From positions 496,001 through 560,000 of the forward strand of contig NC_041779.1 of the NCBI RefSeq assembly GCF_900090045.1: DNA of 64,000 nucleotides, written 5' to 3'. Below, in pieces: positions 36,701 to 47,536 of this stretch (position 1 is its first letter; each line of letters begins with the position of its first letter). Position numbers and translations under genes: made by a program. The notes below the pieces were generated by a model. The model was not told where the DNA came from and ran no database searches. It was given only the letters and a program-made list of their open reading frames with translations. Source of the stretch: Plasmodium malariae (taxonomy: Eukaryota; Apicomplexa; Aconoidasida; Haemosporida; Plasmodiidae).

Positions 36701-37749
36701 AAATTTTCGTTGATTCCCCCGGGGATGCCTGCGGAGCAACGATTGTTACTAACACTGTTGTTGGTATTGCTGTTACTACCAGTACTGTTAATACTACTGT
36801 TACCGTTACTACTACTCATATTGTCATTACTGTTACTGGCATCGTTGTTATTATTACTATTATTATCTGTGTTACTATTACCTATGTCCTTGCTGATATT
36901 GTTTCTGCCGCTAGTACTCCCCTCGAATGGGGGAAGATTGGGGGGGGAGGAATCAGTTGGCAAACCTTCACAACTTCCTTGGAAATTTGTACTTTTATCC
37001 AAAATGGATGTTGAACCCAATTCCTCTTGGAGGTTTACTGCGGGAAGGAAATTATCTTTCATTCTATCATGCAAATTTAAATATAAAAATATTGACTTAT
37101 TATTTATTACTAAATCAGCAATTTGTTTAAAGCTTGTTAAAAATTTCAGCAATACAGCAACATCATTTTTTGGGTATATTAAACTCCTTGAATTCAAATT
37201 TTCAAAGATGAGGTCTAAAATTGGAATGAAGAATCGATTCAATTGCTTCTGTGCTTCACATTCATTTTTATCATTTTCTTCTATAACTGATAACAATTTT
37301 TTTAAAAAACGAGATGTACAAGATCCCTTTAAAAATTCGTAAAAAATATTGATTCGTTCTTTATTTGATATTTTCACATTAGGATACACATCTAAATTTT
37401 CTAAAAATACTATTGCACTGTTTACTAATTGATCTAATATTTCATTTATTAAATTGTCGATTTGTTTATTTTCTATATTATAATTTTTATAAAAATTTTT
37501 ATCCAATAACCGAACGGAACAAGAACATAAATAACTTAAGCAGTTCTTCTTATGTTTATGTAAATAACCTATTTTATGAAGCAATATGAAATATAAATAG
37601 TCTACTTGTAAATATAACTGCTCATTATTTTCTTTCAATTCCTTTTCATATGATTCAAGATGAATTTTTGAGTTGTTCGATTCTTCTTTCTTCAAACATA
37701 TTTGAAACATGTTCTGAAGCAGTGAGTCTTCAACCACTTTATCCAACAT
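33754..37749 (-). CDS. UFD2: Ubiquitin conjugation factor E4 (UFD2/UBE4B), U-box E3/E4 ligase
   Basis: This is a single-exon gene for 1331 residues. The C-terminal U-box (about residues 1203-1268) reads FLDPILQDIMLDPVLLPTSG, then IDRKNIERHL and DPFNRAPLS; as expected for a U-box it has no zinc-binding Cys/His. The preceding region (roughly 400-1180) is helical and matches the Ufd2 core, including WLTSIVESYLYL and WMTFKSLSVFFKP. An Asn/Ser low-complexity insert lies near residues 270-345 and another near 700-760. UFD2 proteins extend ubiquitin chains on substrates already marked by an E3, acting with Cdc48/p97 in protein quality control. The ~60 residues after the U-box are charged and Lys-rich, possibly helping nuclear localisation (inference). 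The start is the first ATG, preceded by a poly(A/T) leader. Confidence 0.95.
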   Translation of the reverse strand: MLDKVVEDSLLQNMFQICLKKEESNNSKIHLESYEKELKENNEQLYLQVDYLYFILLHKIGYLHKHKKNCLSYLCSCSVRLLDKNFYKNYNIENKQIDNLINEILDQLVNSAIVFLENLDVYPNVKISNKERINIFYEFLKGSCTSRFLKKLLSVIEENDKNECEAQKQLNRFFIPILDLIFENLNSRSLIYPKNDVAVLLKFLTSFKQIADLVINNKSIFLYLNLHDRMKDNFLPAVNLQEELGSTSILDKSTNFQGSCEGLPTDSSPPNLPPFEGSTSGRNNISKDIGNSNTDNNSNNNNDASNSNDNMSSSNGNSSINSTGSNSNTNNSVSNNRCSAGIPGGINENLGRMDGFTNKKPCSKDKEVNSCGYNLQLNSMLGRLISPTIITMPNIINKEEIAMYKYFYNSGTNSLNKMTLSALKNIYMLLRRDMDWVLENCVEIIKNLLKGSNESKKKVLLWLNCIILSNEKKTKIMYHYSTYPQSLDNSYGLFLKLLGENSYGFCLNMFWILLCLCEPITTNKINDIDLYFFLRNDPFSKFILKYITNQSSFEEKSNVEKIKNNVKNFESFQKQPKFITCIFWMTFKSLSVFFKPAIDEFIRIVQEVANAKDKNFYYMNIHAWKIFLYSSRFVQLLFKFLHLCMSYFLNVAYLYDVNGDVNMNMQNYLNDHNSNYSHLVLKSCPPPNERNYKKYRTFGSFVNISTRKMDEGEGNDSVANHANDDKMSQGERDETRESGPSEGKDGDMCEIGDINYETNEENSEQANFQNRGDHLYASPQFSIIPTFFLSDIFDIIYLLHELDTFKSQNNENFMSYLNVDLFLAFCIFTMLSENHIKSIHLRCESAPKTFTYLYKSDNLKKVIEESELTKKYIIKSLTNVFIASQKGEYTERMQTRVRIVENFNSFFLNKTYVNQFTQLIINNNNLFVHLIHLLLNDASFLVEEVVSYLSEIKRREDNKKKNEAERSSLSANTSNNNTYASATRNNRNSNVGISNQMNTSYIQNSDNENLQNLNGFSYNSDNSENDDSTGGGVDVGTDVTNENMRNLAAKTKMIITYCYKSCIFLNLLCKNYPNNIITSNTILCQIVTCLNCYFDYLVGPKCLNIKVKNMEQYNFRPQLWLTSIVESYLYLLNADKEYEELLIREIANEGRYYKADIFNKAYYICKREGLLHKEELNKFKMFCQQIIDMKDEVELFDDVNDIPEKFLDPILQDIMLDPVLLPTSGIIIDRKNIERHLMSEPNDPFNRAPLSKEQLVSLPELKEEIHKYINELRQEKRKKKQKNLELQLHNEDIEKDNETSNNEKFDGRSNEKDGEKAKKSPGDEAPDMKQV

Positions 37750-38518
37750 CCTTTCAAGTAAAAAAAAAAAAAAAAAAAAAAACTAGCCTCTCTTATTTTA
37801 TCCTATCTTCTCTTAACTAATCATATGCTATCATATCATATCTTACCTTTTTTTTTTTTTTTTTTTTTAACTTTGTACGCTAAACGTAATAACTGTGAAA
37901 ATAATAGAGCATGCACATGAAAGGATAAACACTATGTTCCTGTGCCTATTGCTACGTTAAACGCTTTATCGTTCCAGCTGCTTATATGTATGTATGTATA
38001 TATACATATTTATATATATACATACACAATACACATGGCGCCCTTTTTTACTTCGTTTATGTGTTATTTTGTATCTCTCATTAATACACAGTTCGCGTTT
38101 TATTTTGCGCTTTATTATGTACTTTTTTTTGATATTTTTTTTTACGTATTATTTTGTTTTTTACTTTACGCTTTATATTGTAATTTATTTTGCAATTTGA
38201 ATGGCAATTTATTTTGTATTTTATTGTGTGTTTTTTGTTATAGTTATAAATAATATTTTCCTTTCCTTAGCCTGTAAATCAATCCACATCAAAAGGTTTA
38301 CTTCTTTATATTTGTTTATAAAAAAAAAAAATATATAAAATAAACCTATCACTAAAAGAAGTAATTTTTTAAGTACAGATTATTATAACGTTTTATTTTT
38401 TCTAATGCATTTCCTTTTTTCTGAACTTTTTTTATAATTTTTTTTTTGCCCTATTACTTTTAAGGTATATTTTATTAGCTTATATTTTTAATGATATACT
38501 ATTTATGATATACTTTTT

Positions 38519-38686
38519 ATGATATACTTTTCAACATATAATTATTATGATATACTTTTCAACATATAATTATTATGGTATACTTTTCAACATATAATTA
38601 TTATGATATACTTTTTAACATATAATTATTATGATATACTTTTTAACATATAATTATTATGATATACTTTTTAACATATAATTTTT
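38519..38686. repeat. Six-copy 28-bp minisatellite
   Basis: Six head-to-tail 28-bp copies, with unit starts at 38519, 38547, 38575, 38603, 38631 and 38659. Each begins ATGATATACTTTT and ends CATATAATTATT; the sixth diverges at its last bases. Copies 1-3 carry TTCAAC and copies 4-6 carry TTTAAC, so the array grew in two blocks. Confidence 0.92.
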
Positions 38687-40524
38687 ATCTTATAATTTTT
38701 GTGTTTTTTAGCTCATATTTTTTAGCTTATATTTTTGCCTTCTTTTCTTTAGCAAGTTAAATATCAGCAAATGTATTTATCCCAATACAAAAAAAAAAAA
38801 ACAAGAAAAAAAAAAAAACAAAAAAGGTTACTATTTTTATCTCGAAAATTTTTGTTTTTCGACTTTATTTTTTTTTTTTTTTAATATTTTCTTTTATAAA
38901 AAAATTTTCTTCCTTTTTTGAGTACGTACTACACTAAATATGAAGATCCCATTTTTTATTTTTTCTGTTCATTTCTTGTTTTAACTGTTTTTACTATAAC
39001 TCTTTCTTGTGTTATGATTTTTTATTTCACCAATTTTGTTTTCATAAATTTAGTTCGTTCTATAATCTGCTCTTTTTTTAGGAGTATTGTGCTGTTAGGG
39101 TAATTACGCATATGTATGAATGGTATGTATGTACGTATTTATTTGTGATATATTTGCATATACGTGCATATATGTGTACACCTGTAATGTCATGCAGAAT
39201 GCGAAAAAAATTAAAATATAAAACTGTAGAGGTATTTGAAGTGTGATACTTTCTGATTTTTTATTTTATTTTATATTTTTTATTTTTCCCATTTTCCTCT
39301 ATTCGTAGCTTATTGACGTAGTTGCATTTCTTGTTTTTTACATCATGTGCATTAAGATTTTTTTTTTTTCTACCTTTTTTGACCGATTATGCAAGAATAA
39401 AGAGCACAATATAAAATAGAAGCTTAACAAGATATATACCACGTCATACATATTGCACATTTATATACGTAGGGGAAGAATCAAAGACAACACTCGGACA
39501 AATTTTAAACCTATTTTTTGCAGTTGCTTTTGTCGTTAAAATAGTGTGAGAAAAACGACTGGAAAAAAAAAAGACCCTAAAAATGTGTATATGTAACTAG
39601 TTGAGAAAATGTGGCATTCATGTTATAGGTGTACCATTATGCTTAGTTTATTCTTCTTTTAAAAATTTTACAATATAATTTTGTATATTTCCTTTTTTTG
39701 TTCCTTTTTTTTTTTTTTTTTTCTTGCAAATCTATATCATTTTTCAATAATTTTTGTATGAATTGAAAACGTTGAAGCATTTCCCTATCATTAATAAAAA
39801 AAAAAAAAAAAAAAGCATCGACATGTTATGACTGTTTGTAGCTTTATCTAAAATTACATAAGAATCGCATTACATTTTCTCACCTTAAAAAAAAAAAAAA
39901 AATTGTGTAATACGCCTCGAAATATCAGGTGAACTGATTTAAAACGATTACACGTCTTAACTCATAGTTTTGCTTTTCACAGTATTTAAGTTGTGCAATT
40001 TACAATTTAAAAAACATAGTAAAATATAAAAAAAAAAAACATAGCATAACAAAATAAAGTAAATAAAACAAAACAAAATAAAATAAAAATAATTTGCTAC
40101 CACCATATGAGCAGTAGCGAGATACACATTTTTTAATGAACACACTTTTTTAATATTTTTTTTCCACATCGAATTATAAGAAGAATAAGATGTAAATCTA
40201 ATTTTTCATGCCATTAAAAAAAAAGAAAAAATATATTTTTGATTAAAGAATTACTTTAATTAAACAAAATCGTCAAAATACAAAAAAAAAAAAAAAAAAG
40301 AAAGAAAAAAAGAAAAAGGGAAAAAGAAAAGAAAAAAAAAAGTGTAAGAATCCTATATAATTTTTACCCTTCACACGTTTTGATATTTTTATAAATTTTA
40401 CATATTGAGTTTAAAATGAAAATAATTCATTTAGGTTAGCATCATTTTGATGGTTTCATTACATTTCTTATTGTCCTGAACATACCTAATAAAGCAGCAG
40501 CTTGTAGCTCTCATAAAATATGCA

Positions 40525-40527
<3 letters not shown>

Positions 40528-40584
<57 letters not shown>
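40528..40584. repeat. (AT)n dinucleotide tract
   Basis: Nearly uninterrupted alternating AT about 90 bp upstream of the proposed cis-prenyltransferase start. Such tracts are common in Plasmodium 5' regions. Confidence 0.9.
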
Positions 40585-40591
<7 letters not shown>

Positions 40592-40673
40592 TATGTATAT
40601 ACTTTTCATTTATTACTGATGCAAATGTTTTTCAGAGTAGTAATTTAAAAGAACAATTTAGGCCCTTAGGAAA

Positions 40674-42980
40674 ATGGCTCTGAATATGTGCTAGAAAAAA
40701 AAAAAAAAAAAAAAAAAGGACTTAATAATATATTTGTTATATACCATTTTAATACTTCAAAAGGTGATATTTATATATATATATATATATGTCGGTATAT
40801 ATATGTATGTAAATCCTTTCCTTGCTTGTAGAATAGAAAGATTAGTTACTTCGCTGCTAAGGGGACGTATCAATATTAAGCATATATGTAAAAAGGGAAA
40901 ACATAAAAAGATAAGTGAATATGTGTATTCATATGTGCATAATGTTATATGTATACACAGATGTCTTTGCTTACTTATTCGTTTGTTTTATTCAAACTTT
41001 TCAAGCGATTATTATGGACGGGAATAGAAGGTTTGCAAAGGACAAGGGGATGCACACGTCCTTGGGCCATTACATGGGTTCCAAAACGTTAATTCAAGTT
41101 ATGCGTACATACTTTTGTGCATTGTGTATTATATATATTTATGTATGTACATATTTAAGTATGTATATATTCATGTATTTACATATTTATGCATACACAT
41201 ATTTATTCATACACATATTTTTGCGTACACATATTTTAGCGTACACATATTTTAGCGTACACATATTTTTGCGTACACATATTTATGTATATATATATTT
41301 ATGTATATATATATTTTTAAAATGTATTTAAATTTCCAAAACAGATGTTTTATGAACATCTGGCAGAATACTCAATTTAACAAAATTTTAAAAAAATCTT
41401 TTCCTTTTCTTTAAAATAGATCATAGAAATATGCGTTAGGTTAAACATAAAAATTTTATCCGTGTTTTCACTATCTTTGCTAAATTATAATAGAAGTCCT
41501 GAAGAAATACATTTTTTGTTTTACTTAAATTTGCTCATCTTGATTAATGAAGAATTCTTTTTGTAAGCATATGTGCAAATATTATACACGCCAATAATTA
41601 CAAAAGTATATAAATGAGCAAATGCGAAATATGTATGCCATAATCTAACGTAGTTTCGTGCAATGTGCATATATGAAGGTTCAAATTGAAATGTTAATAA
41701 ATTCTTCTCTTTTTAGTAATTTTGTAAAAGACCATAAAATACGAATCAAAGTAATTGGAAATCTGTCCTATGTTAATGAGCATTACAGGAAAATTATACA
41801 TGATATAGAACAAAAAACGAAAGAATTTGACAAGTAAACTATAATAAGGAAACACTCCATGTGTAATATTTATGATAGTTAAGATAGTTATTATAGTTGT
41901 GATAGTTACTATAGTTATGATAGTTACTATAGTTATGATAGTTATGCTAGTTGTGATAGTTACGATAATTATACTAATTATGATAGTTTTTTTCAATTTT
42001 ATTTTTTTTGTTTCATAATCATATTCCTGCCATAGTATTACATAACAGTAAGCATATTATTTTTTCCTCTTCTATTTTAATTTTTATAGCTTAACTTTGA
42101 ATATCTTTTTCTCGTATACCAGTAGAAATGAAATGAGTCTTTGCAAATTTAACCCAAACTTGTATTATGATACATATAAAAATTTACTACAAGAACGAAA
42201 AATTTGTTATTCTACAATTGCATTAAGAAATACGATAAAAAGGGACATAGGTGAATATGTACAAAGTAGTGCAATAAATGAAACAATTCACTCGAAAAAA
42301 ATTCATGAAATGAAATGTTATTGTGGACAACGTTCTTTCTTAGATGAGGAGCAGTTAAAAATGTAATGAAAAAAAAAAAAAAAAAAAAATATACTACCTA
42401 CGCAGACAGAAATGAGAGTTATAATTTTATTCCCTTTTTTTTTTTTTTTTTTTTTTTTGCCGTCTCCCTCATATTTGCGTTAATTTCCAATTCATAATTC
42501 TCCTTTTTTTCCGTGCAGAGTTAAATATCATAAAAAATTACTTACAAGTGATTTGCCACCTCCAAATATATTAATACGAACATCTGGGGAGCAGAGACTG
42601 TCAGATTTCATGTTATATCAAGTTGGACGAAAAGCAGAAAAGAACAAAAAGTTATTGCATTGATGTAGAATATAAACATAATCACATAAACGTATATATT
42701 TATATTATATATATATGTATAAACGTTTATGTATGTATTTAGACGTCATTTCAAGCGAATTTGCGTCTATTCATATAAATTTTTATATAATGCGTACAAT
42801 GACGAAACGGTGAATTTATTTTCCTTTTTTTTGCAGATTTCAGAATTTACAGAAATTTATTTTATTAATGAGTACTGGCCAGTCTTTAATTTTTTGCAGT
42901 TCATATATGTTATCTTACACTATACCATTTTTCAAACAACTAAATTAGTATTTTCTTACTCAAATCCTTGCCAACATTAG
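40674..42980 (+). CDS. cis-Prenyltransferase (polyprenyl/dehydrodolichyl diphosphate synthase), eight exons
   Basis: Proposed exons: 40674-40687, 40832-40887, 41006-41097, 41420-41562, 41717-41833, 42090-42362, 42519-42621 and 42837-42980. Together they give 942 nt, 313 residues, with all phases consistent. Family motifs are spread over the exons: KHIS-IIMDGNRRFAKDKG (catalytic Asp, diphosphate binding) across exons 2/3, LSVFSLSLLNYNRSPEE in exon 4, LTLNIFFSYTSRNEM across exons 5/6, ILIRTSGEQRLSDFMLYQ in exon 7, and the signature FTEIYFINEYWPVF in exon 8. The enzyme adds isopentenyl diphosphate units in cis to make long polyprenols for dolichol or related lipids. A low-complexity insert lies in exon 6. 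Donors after exons 3 and 7 are GTTATG and GTTGGA, weaker than usual. Exon 1 (MALN, donor GTGCTA) is the weakest call; exons 2-8 are strongly supported by motif continuity. Confidence 0.85.
41191..41286 (+). repeat. 16-bp minisatellite in cis-prenyltransferase intron 3
   Basis: About six copies of a 16-bp unit like gcgtacacatatttta inside the intron spanning 41098-41419. Confidence 0.85.
41871..41988 (+). repeat. 9-bp minisatellite in cis-prenyltransferase intron 5
   Basis: About thirteen degenerate copies of a 9-bp unit (gatagttat/tatagttac) inside the intron spanning 41834-42089. The higher-order period is 18 bp in the centre. Confidence 0.85.
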
Positions 42981-43551
42981 TTTTAGTTCTTTTTCCCCTT
43001 CTTTTTTATGTACTTAATAAAATTTTTTTTTTTTCAAAAAACAACTTTCTTTTTTTTTGTGCCTCATTAAATAGCACTTTTTATTTAAAATCTTCTACAG
43101 GTTTTCCCTTTCATTGGAGAATGAAAATTTCACATGCATAAACGTGGAATGAACATATTCCAGAAAAAGCAGGATAGTTTATTTTTGCTCATTTTAAGAC
43201 AGCACAAAAACAAAATTACAAAAAAAAAAATAAAGCATTCATTTATATATACACATATGTACTAAATATACACATATGCACATACATTTTATATAAAAAA
43301 ATTCATGGAACAATAATAGGAAAAAGAAAATTAAAGATTTATAAAATGGAATAAATCGTGGGTTACTATTACGCATTTGGTAATTAAAATTTTGAATGTA
43401 CACAGAAAAATGTATGAAGGTTATAGAGATAGAAAAAAAAAAAAAAAAAAATGTATATACATGTAAATATTCTGAACCGTTCATACATTTTTTTTTTATC
43501 TTTTCATTTTTTATCTTTTCATTTTTTATCTTCTCGTTTTTTTCCCCTTTT
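42981..43551. other. Short convergent intergenic region
   Basis: About 570 bp between the cis-prenyltransferase (+) and ASH2-like (-) stop codons. It is A+T-rich with poly(T), poly(A) and a small 'cattttttatcttttt' repeat near 43485-43535. Nothing else was seen. Confidence 0.5.
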
Positions 43552-45132
43552 TCACAAAATAATTGGCGGTTCCATAAATATACACGGGACATAGTCATTT
43601 AAATGAATGTACGTAAAATGTGGCCCTAAATTAATTCGCGCACATGCGCCCATATATAAGCTAACAGAGGGATGATAAAACCCTTCATATATATCAAAAA
43701 AAGCATTTTTTTTTATTTGTCCATTTAAGGAAAAAAATATAGACGAACCATAATTCTTTTTTAAAGCAGGTGGGTGCTTTGGATCGCATAAAATACCATT
43801 TTGCAAATATTCATATAATTTTTTATCTGATCTTGGATCAAAATTGTAACTATTTTTATTTTTTAAATTTAAATAACACCCAATTATATCACCCACTTTA
43901 ATTGGATCCATACAATCATAACTTATGGAGCTATTAAATATTCTCCCATTTTTACTATTAACACAATAGCTATATTTATCTGTTCCTATGGGATAATCAT
44001 ACCTCATATATCTACACGCAAAACCTACTCTTATATGTGGATTTATTTTTATTATTTTATCTTTATAACCTAAGAAATTAAAATTTTGTACAGGCTTTTC
44101 AATTTTTATTTCATAATACCATTTACCAATATCTGCACCATTATTCACAAAAACACTTGACCATCCTTTATCTCCATAACATGTGAGTTTGTCATTACTT
44201 AAGTTTATACAACTATCTTTATATTTCGTTGAAAAGGTTACATTGTTTTTACTTCTATAATTCCTATAATCAATAAAATATTTAACATTATCCTTTTTCT
44301 TATGACTTACCTCGGATTGTACATAAGCCCCTTTGTTTTTATTCCCCTCTTTTATTTTTTTATTCTCTTTAATATCGTTGTTTAACTTTTCATTTTCACA
44401 AAATCTGCTTTTTTCTAATTCTTTAATTTCCTCCTCACTGTTTATATCATTCTCACCAGGGACTTCTTTATATATAGCAATTTTAATAACATCATCAGCC
44501 TTCTTTTCATCATTTTTATTAATGTCTTTTTTGGTGCTTTGCCCTATTTCAAATTTGTTCTGTACCTCTTTTACTTCTGTAGTAGTATTCTTCCCATTTT
44601 TTGTATCATCATCTGTTTCTTTTCCTTTGTTTATGATTAAATTGGTGCTATATTCGTCTGGGATGGGATCCACTTTATCAAGTTCGGTATTTGTTTTTTC
44701 CGTTTTCTCTGTTTTTTCTGATGTTTCTGTTGTTTCTTTGTTTTTTATAATTTCCCCATTTTTTTCTTCCTGTTTATTTCTGTCATTATTATTCAGATTC
44801 ACATAGTACCCAACGGTTTCATCATTTTCATCGTTTTCATCGTTTTCATCATTTTCATCGTTTTCATCGTTTTCATCATTTTCATCGTTTTCCGTATTTT
44901 TGCTCCCTCTCTTAACTTTTGTTTCCTCCCCTTTTGCTTCAATTTTTCTCTTTTTATTACACTTACTACCTGAATTTAATACATTTATACTGTTTTTTAT
45001 ATAACAATTTTTCCTTAATTTTGTACTGTCTGAAGAATTTTCTGCAGTCAATAATACTTTTTCCTTTTCACCTGAATCAGTATCATAAGGACTACTCTTT
45101 TCCATTTCAAAACGCTGCTCCGATTTTCCCAT
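43552..45132 (-). CDS. ASH2-like SPRY-domain protein, likely Set1/COMPASS subunit
   Basis: This is a single-exon gene for 526 residues. Residues 1-285 are charged low complexity with a repeated NDE tripeptide block (DNA about 44816-44890). Residues about 290-526 form a SPRY domain of the ASH2L/Bre2 class: LSNDKLTCYGDKGWSSV, KWYYEIKIE, IRVGFACRY, PIGTDKYSYCVNSKNGRIF, VGDIIGCYLNL, SIFFSLNGQIK, FYHPSVSLYMGACARINLGPHF. This order matches ASH2L almost motif by motif, including the split SPRY with an insert. ASH2 binds the SET-domain methyltransferase with RbBP5 to methylate histone H3 Lys4. The N-terminal winged-helix/zinc region of animal ASH2L is absent. Regulatory chromatin function is inferred by homology; other SPRY proteins are less likely given the C-terminal INLGPHF signature. 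Confidence 0.87.
   Translation of the reverse strand: MGKSEQRFEMEKSSPYDTDSGEKEKVLLTAENSSDSTKLRKNCYIKNSINVLNSGSKCNKKRKIEAKGEETKVKRGSKNTENDENDENDENDENDENDENDENDETVGYYVNLNNNDRNKQEEKNGEIIKNKETTETSEKTEKTEKTNTELDKVDPIPDEYSTNLIINKGKETDDDTKNGKNTTTEVKEVQNKFEIGQSTKKDINKNDEKKADDVIKIAIYKEVPGENDINSEEEIKELEKSRFCENEKLNNDIKENKKIKEGNKNKGAYVQSEVSHKKKDNVKYFIDYRNYRSKNNVTFSTKYKDSCINLSNDKLTCYGDKGWSSVFVNNGADIGKWYYEIKIEKPVQNFNFLGYKDKIIKINPHIRVGFACRYMRYDYPIGTDKYSYCVNSKNGRIFNSSISYDCMDPIKVGDIIGCYLNLKNKNSYNFDPRSDKKLYEYLQNGILCDPKHPPALKKNYGSSIFFSLNGQIKKNAFFDIYEGFYHPSVSLYMGACARINLGPHFTYIHLNDYVPCIFMEPPIIL
44816..44890 (-). repeat. 9-bp coding repeat (Asn-Asp-Glu)n
   Basis: About eight units of a 9-bp repeat (ttttcatcg/ttttcatca on the plus strand) encode NDE tripeptides in the acidic N-terminal part of the ASH2-like protein. 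Confidence 0.88.
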
Positions 45133-46891
45133 TTCTTTGTTTATTTCACTATTATTCCTTTTCTCTACGTTGTCAAGACTTATAATACCACCTCAATTTA
45201 AAAATTTTTATGTGTCAACTTTTTTTTTTTTTTTTTTATTCTAATCATTATTAATATAATTAATTAATATAGCATTATACTTTTAACTGTTCCTTTTCGT
45301 ATATAATTCACATGTGTTAAAATGAGCAAATTTTCCTAAAACATAATTTAGCATTATTTTTTATTTTATTATAATTTTCTTGTTCATTTAATTTTTTGCA
45401 ATAATTATTATTCCTTCAGTTTTTGAAGTAATCACTTCTTAATGTTATTACAATGTTATATATTATTCCTTAAAAAAAATTCTTTATAATGTGTTCTCTT
45501 TTTTCCAATCGTTTACATGAGGTTTATCATCATTCATATTTATGTATATATATAAATATTATGTACACGTCCTATTTATACATACCATAAATTACTCAAA
45601 AAAAATTAATACATAATACATGGAAATGTCAAAATTGTCAAATTTTTACCATTAATTTTTTTTTTTTTTTTTGTCATTTTAAGAATAAGCGTAAATTAAA
45701 ATATGGATAATGGGAATACAAAAAAATGTATTATTATTATTAGCATATATATGTATTATAAACGCATTTTATATATGAGTACTTTCTAATGTACATATAC
45801 GTAATGAAAATATCTACAGTTTGAATTTTTTTAAAAAAGAAAAAAAATCAATGAATAACTTCCCTGTGAACGTAAAAATGAATTTTCACATTTAAATTAG
45901 AATGTTTACATATATAAAAAAAGATTAAACACAAAAATGTTTTCTTTTCTTTTCTTTTTTTTTTCCCCTTAAATTTCCGAAACGTCCGTTTTGGTTAAAT
46001 TTATATTTATTTTATTTCTTTTTTTTTTCCTTCAAAAGTCGAGTAATTATATATTACCTCATAATTAATTGTAGTTTTATTTAGCACAAACATGTTCGTC
46101 GAATAGAATTTTATAAACGTAATTGATGATAAAATACTTTTTACGATTAGTATAATTAAATAATGATTTAAAATTTTTATAGTTTATAATACATATATAT
46201 ATATATATCATAAACCGAATTAAAGGCATGTAGTATCAATTCCTCATAAGTCAGCAAATCGTTTTGCCTTCACTTTATGAACGCAATTTACGAAGCCAGG
46301 AATTTATTGAAGTTTTTTTGCAAAGTTTGCTGTATTATATAATTCATCATTTTATCGTTTTTTAGTTTTAGCTTTTTATTGTTTTATTATTTTATCATTT
46401 CATTATTTCATCATTTCGCTATTTCATTTTATCATTTTTCCCTTTTTTTTTTTTTTTTGATTTTTACCTTATTCTTTTTTATTCTTATAATTTTGGGGTT
46501 AGCAAATTTCTAGTGATTTAAGATTTAATTCATTTTAAGCTTTTTTGCTTCTCTCATTATTGTTTTAATTTATTCCTCTTTTTATTTTTCGATTGCACTT
46601 TTTATAAACATACGTTGCATTTAAGGAAATTTCCACTCCAAATATTTTCCTACGGATTGACATTATGTTCAGGTATTTTCGCTATATATCAAATTTTAAG
46701 AACAGATGGTAAATACGTTTGATATATGCAGCTATATATTATTTAATTAAATTCACTACTTGTAAAAACGAAGAATATTATTTGAAAAGATAAAAAGCTA
46801 TATATATGCTGTTTAGATATAACCTGACTTTTTATTTTGGAACATGAATACATCATCTTAATGTAAGGAAAGAGGGTTTGGTCAAATTATA

Positions 46892-46922
<31 letters not shown>

Positions 46923-47536
46923 CACAGGAAAGAGAAAGAAAAATAGGAAGAATAAGAAAAAGAAGTTTATTCTGTACAGTTAGCTTATATTTAGTACATA
47001 TTAAAAAAAAGAAAAAGCAAATTAAATAAGTGTATATATTATAAATATTTGAAAATTTAGCTCTTTTTTCTCAGTATTTTATTTTTTTTTTTTTATGTCT
47101 TGTCTTATATCGTAAATGGATATTATTTATTCTGCTTATTTTGTTTTATATATTTAAAATATTCAATTTAGGTTAACAGCACTTTTATGTTTGTTAATAT
47201 TTATATAGTAAGTTGAACTCCTACGTCTTTTTGTTTTTGATGTGTTTGTAAATTTGTTATCTATTTATTCCATAATAAGCTGTTTGAACATATATAATAG
47301 AGTATTTATGTTTAAGCACAAATAATATAAATATGGGCATATAAATACATGGAAACAATTGCAAGCATAAAACAGAATAACGTAGACTTTGAACGATATT
47401 CATGACACAATTTTGAAGGCTGGAAATTGAGGGGAAGAACGGAAGGGAAAAGTAAAAAAAAATAATTGAAGGAGTTGAAGTGAAGGAGTAGAAGGTAAAT
47501 TGTTAATGGAATAGAGGTTAAAGCGGGTCTCGAAAA
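45133..47536. other. Divergent intergenic region between ASH2-like and hydrolase genes
   Basis: About 2.4 kb with poly(T) at 45221-45238 and 45658-45672, and poly(A) at 46893-46921, plus 'ttatcattt' repeats at about 46360-46440. A less A+T-rich patch at 46238-46304 can fold into nested stems (listed as a finding). No coding sequence was recognised. Confidence 0.5.

Larger units (their letters stand above)
37750..40673. other. Long divergent intergenic region between UFD2 and cis-prenyltransferase
   Basis: About 2.9 kb shared 5' region. Contents: poly(A) at 37759-37781, poly(T) at 37850-37868, a six-copy 28-bp repeat at 38519-38686, further poly(T) near 39709-39722, poly(A) near 39797-39814 and 40281-40299, and an (AT)n tract at about 40528-40584. 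Short open frames in it have random composition. No RNA gene was recognised. Confidence 0.55.

Noticed and set aside
36653..37342. A 229-codon plus-strand frame rich in Leu
   Set aside because: Antisense to the Asn/Ser-rich insert of UFD2; composition follows from the opposite-strand codons, and it shows no independent motif.
38519..38686. Direct repeats considered as a CRISPR-like array
   Set aside because: The copies are contiguous without spacers and the organism is a eukaryote; it is a minisatellite.
45410..45530. Minus-strand ATGATGA and CTGA about 105 bp apart
   Set aside because: The ends do not pair and no guide complementary to a known rRNA segment was recognised.
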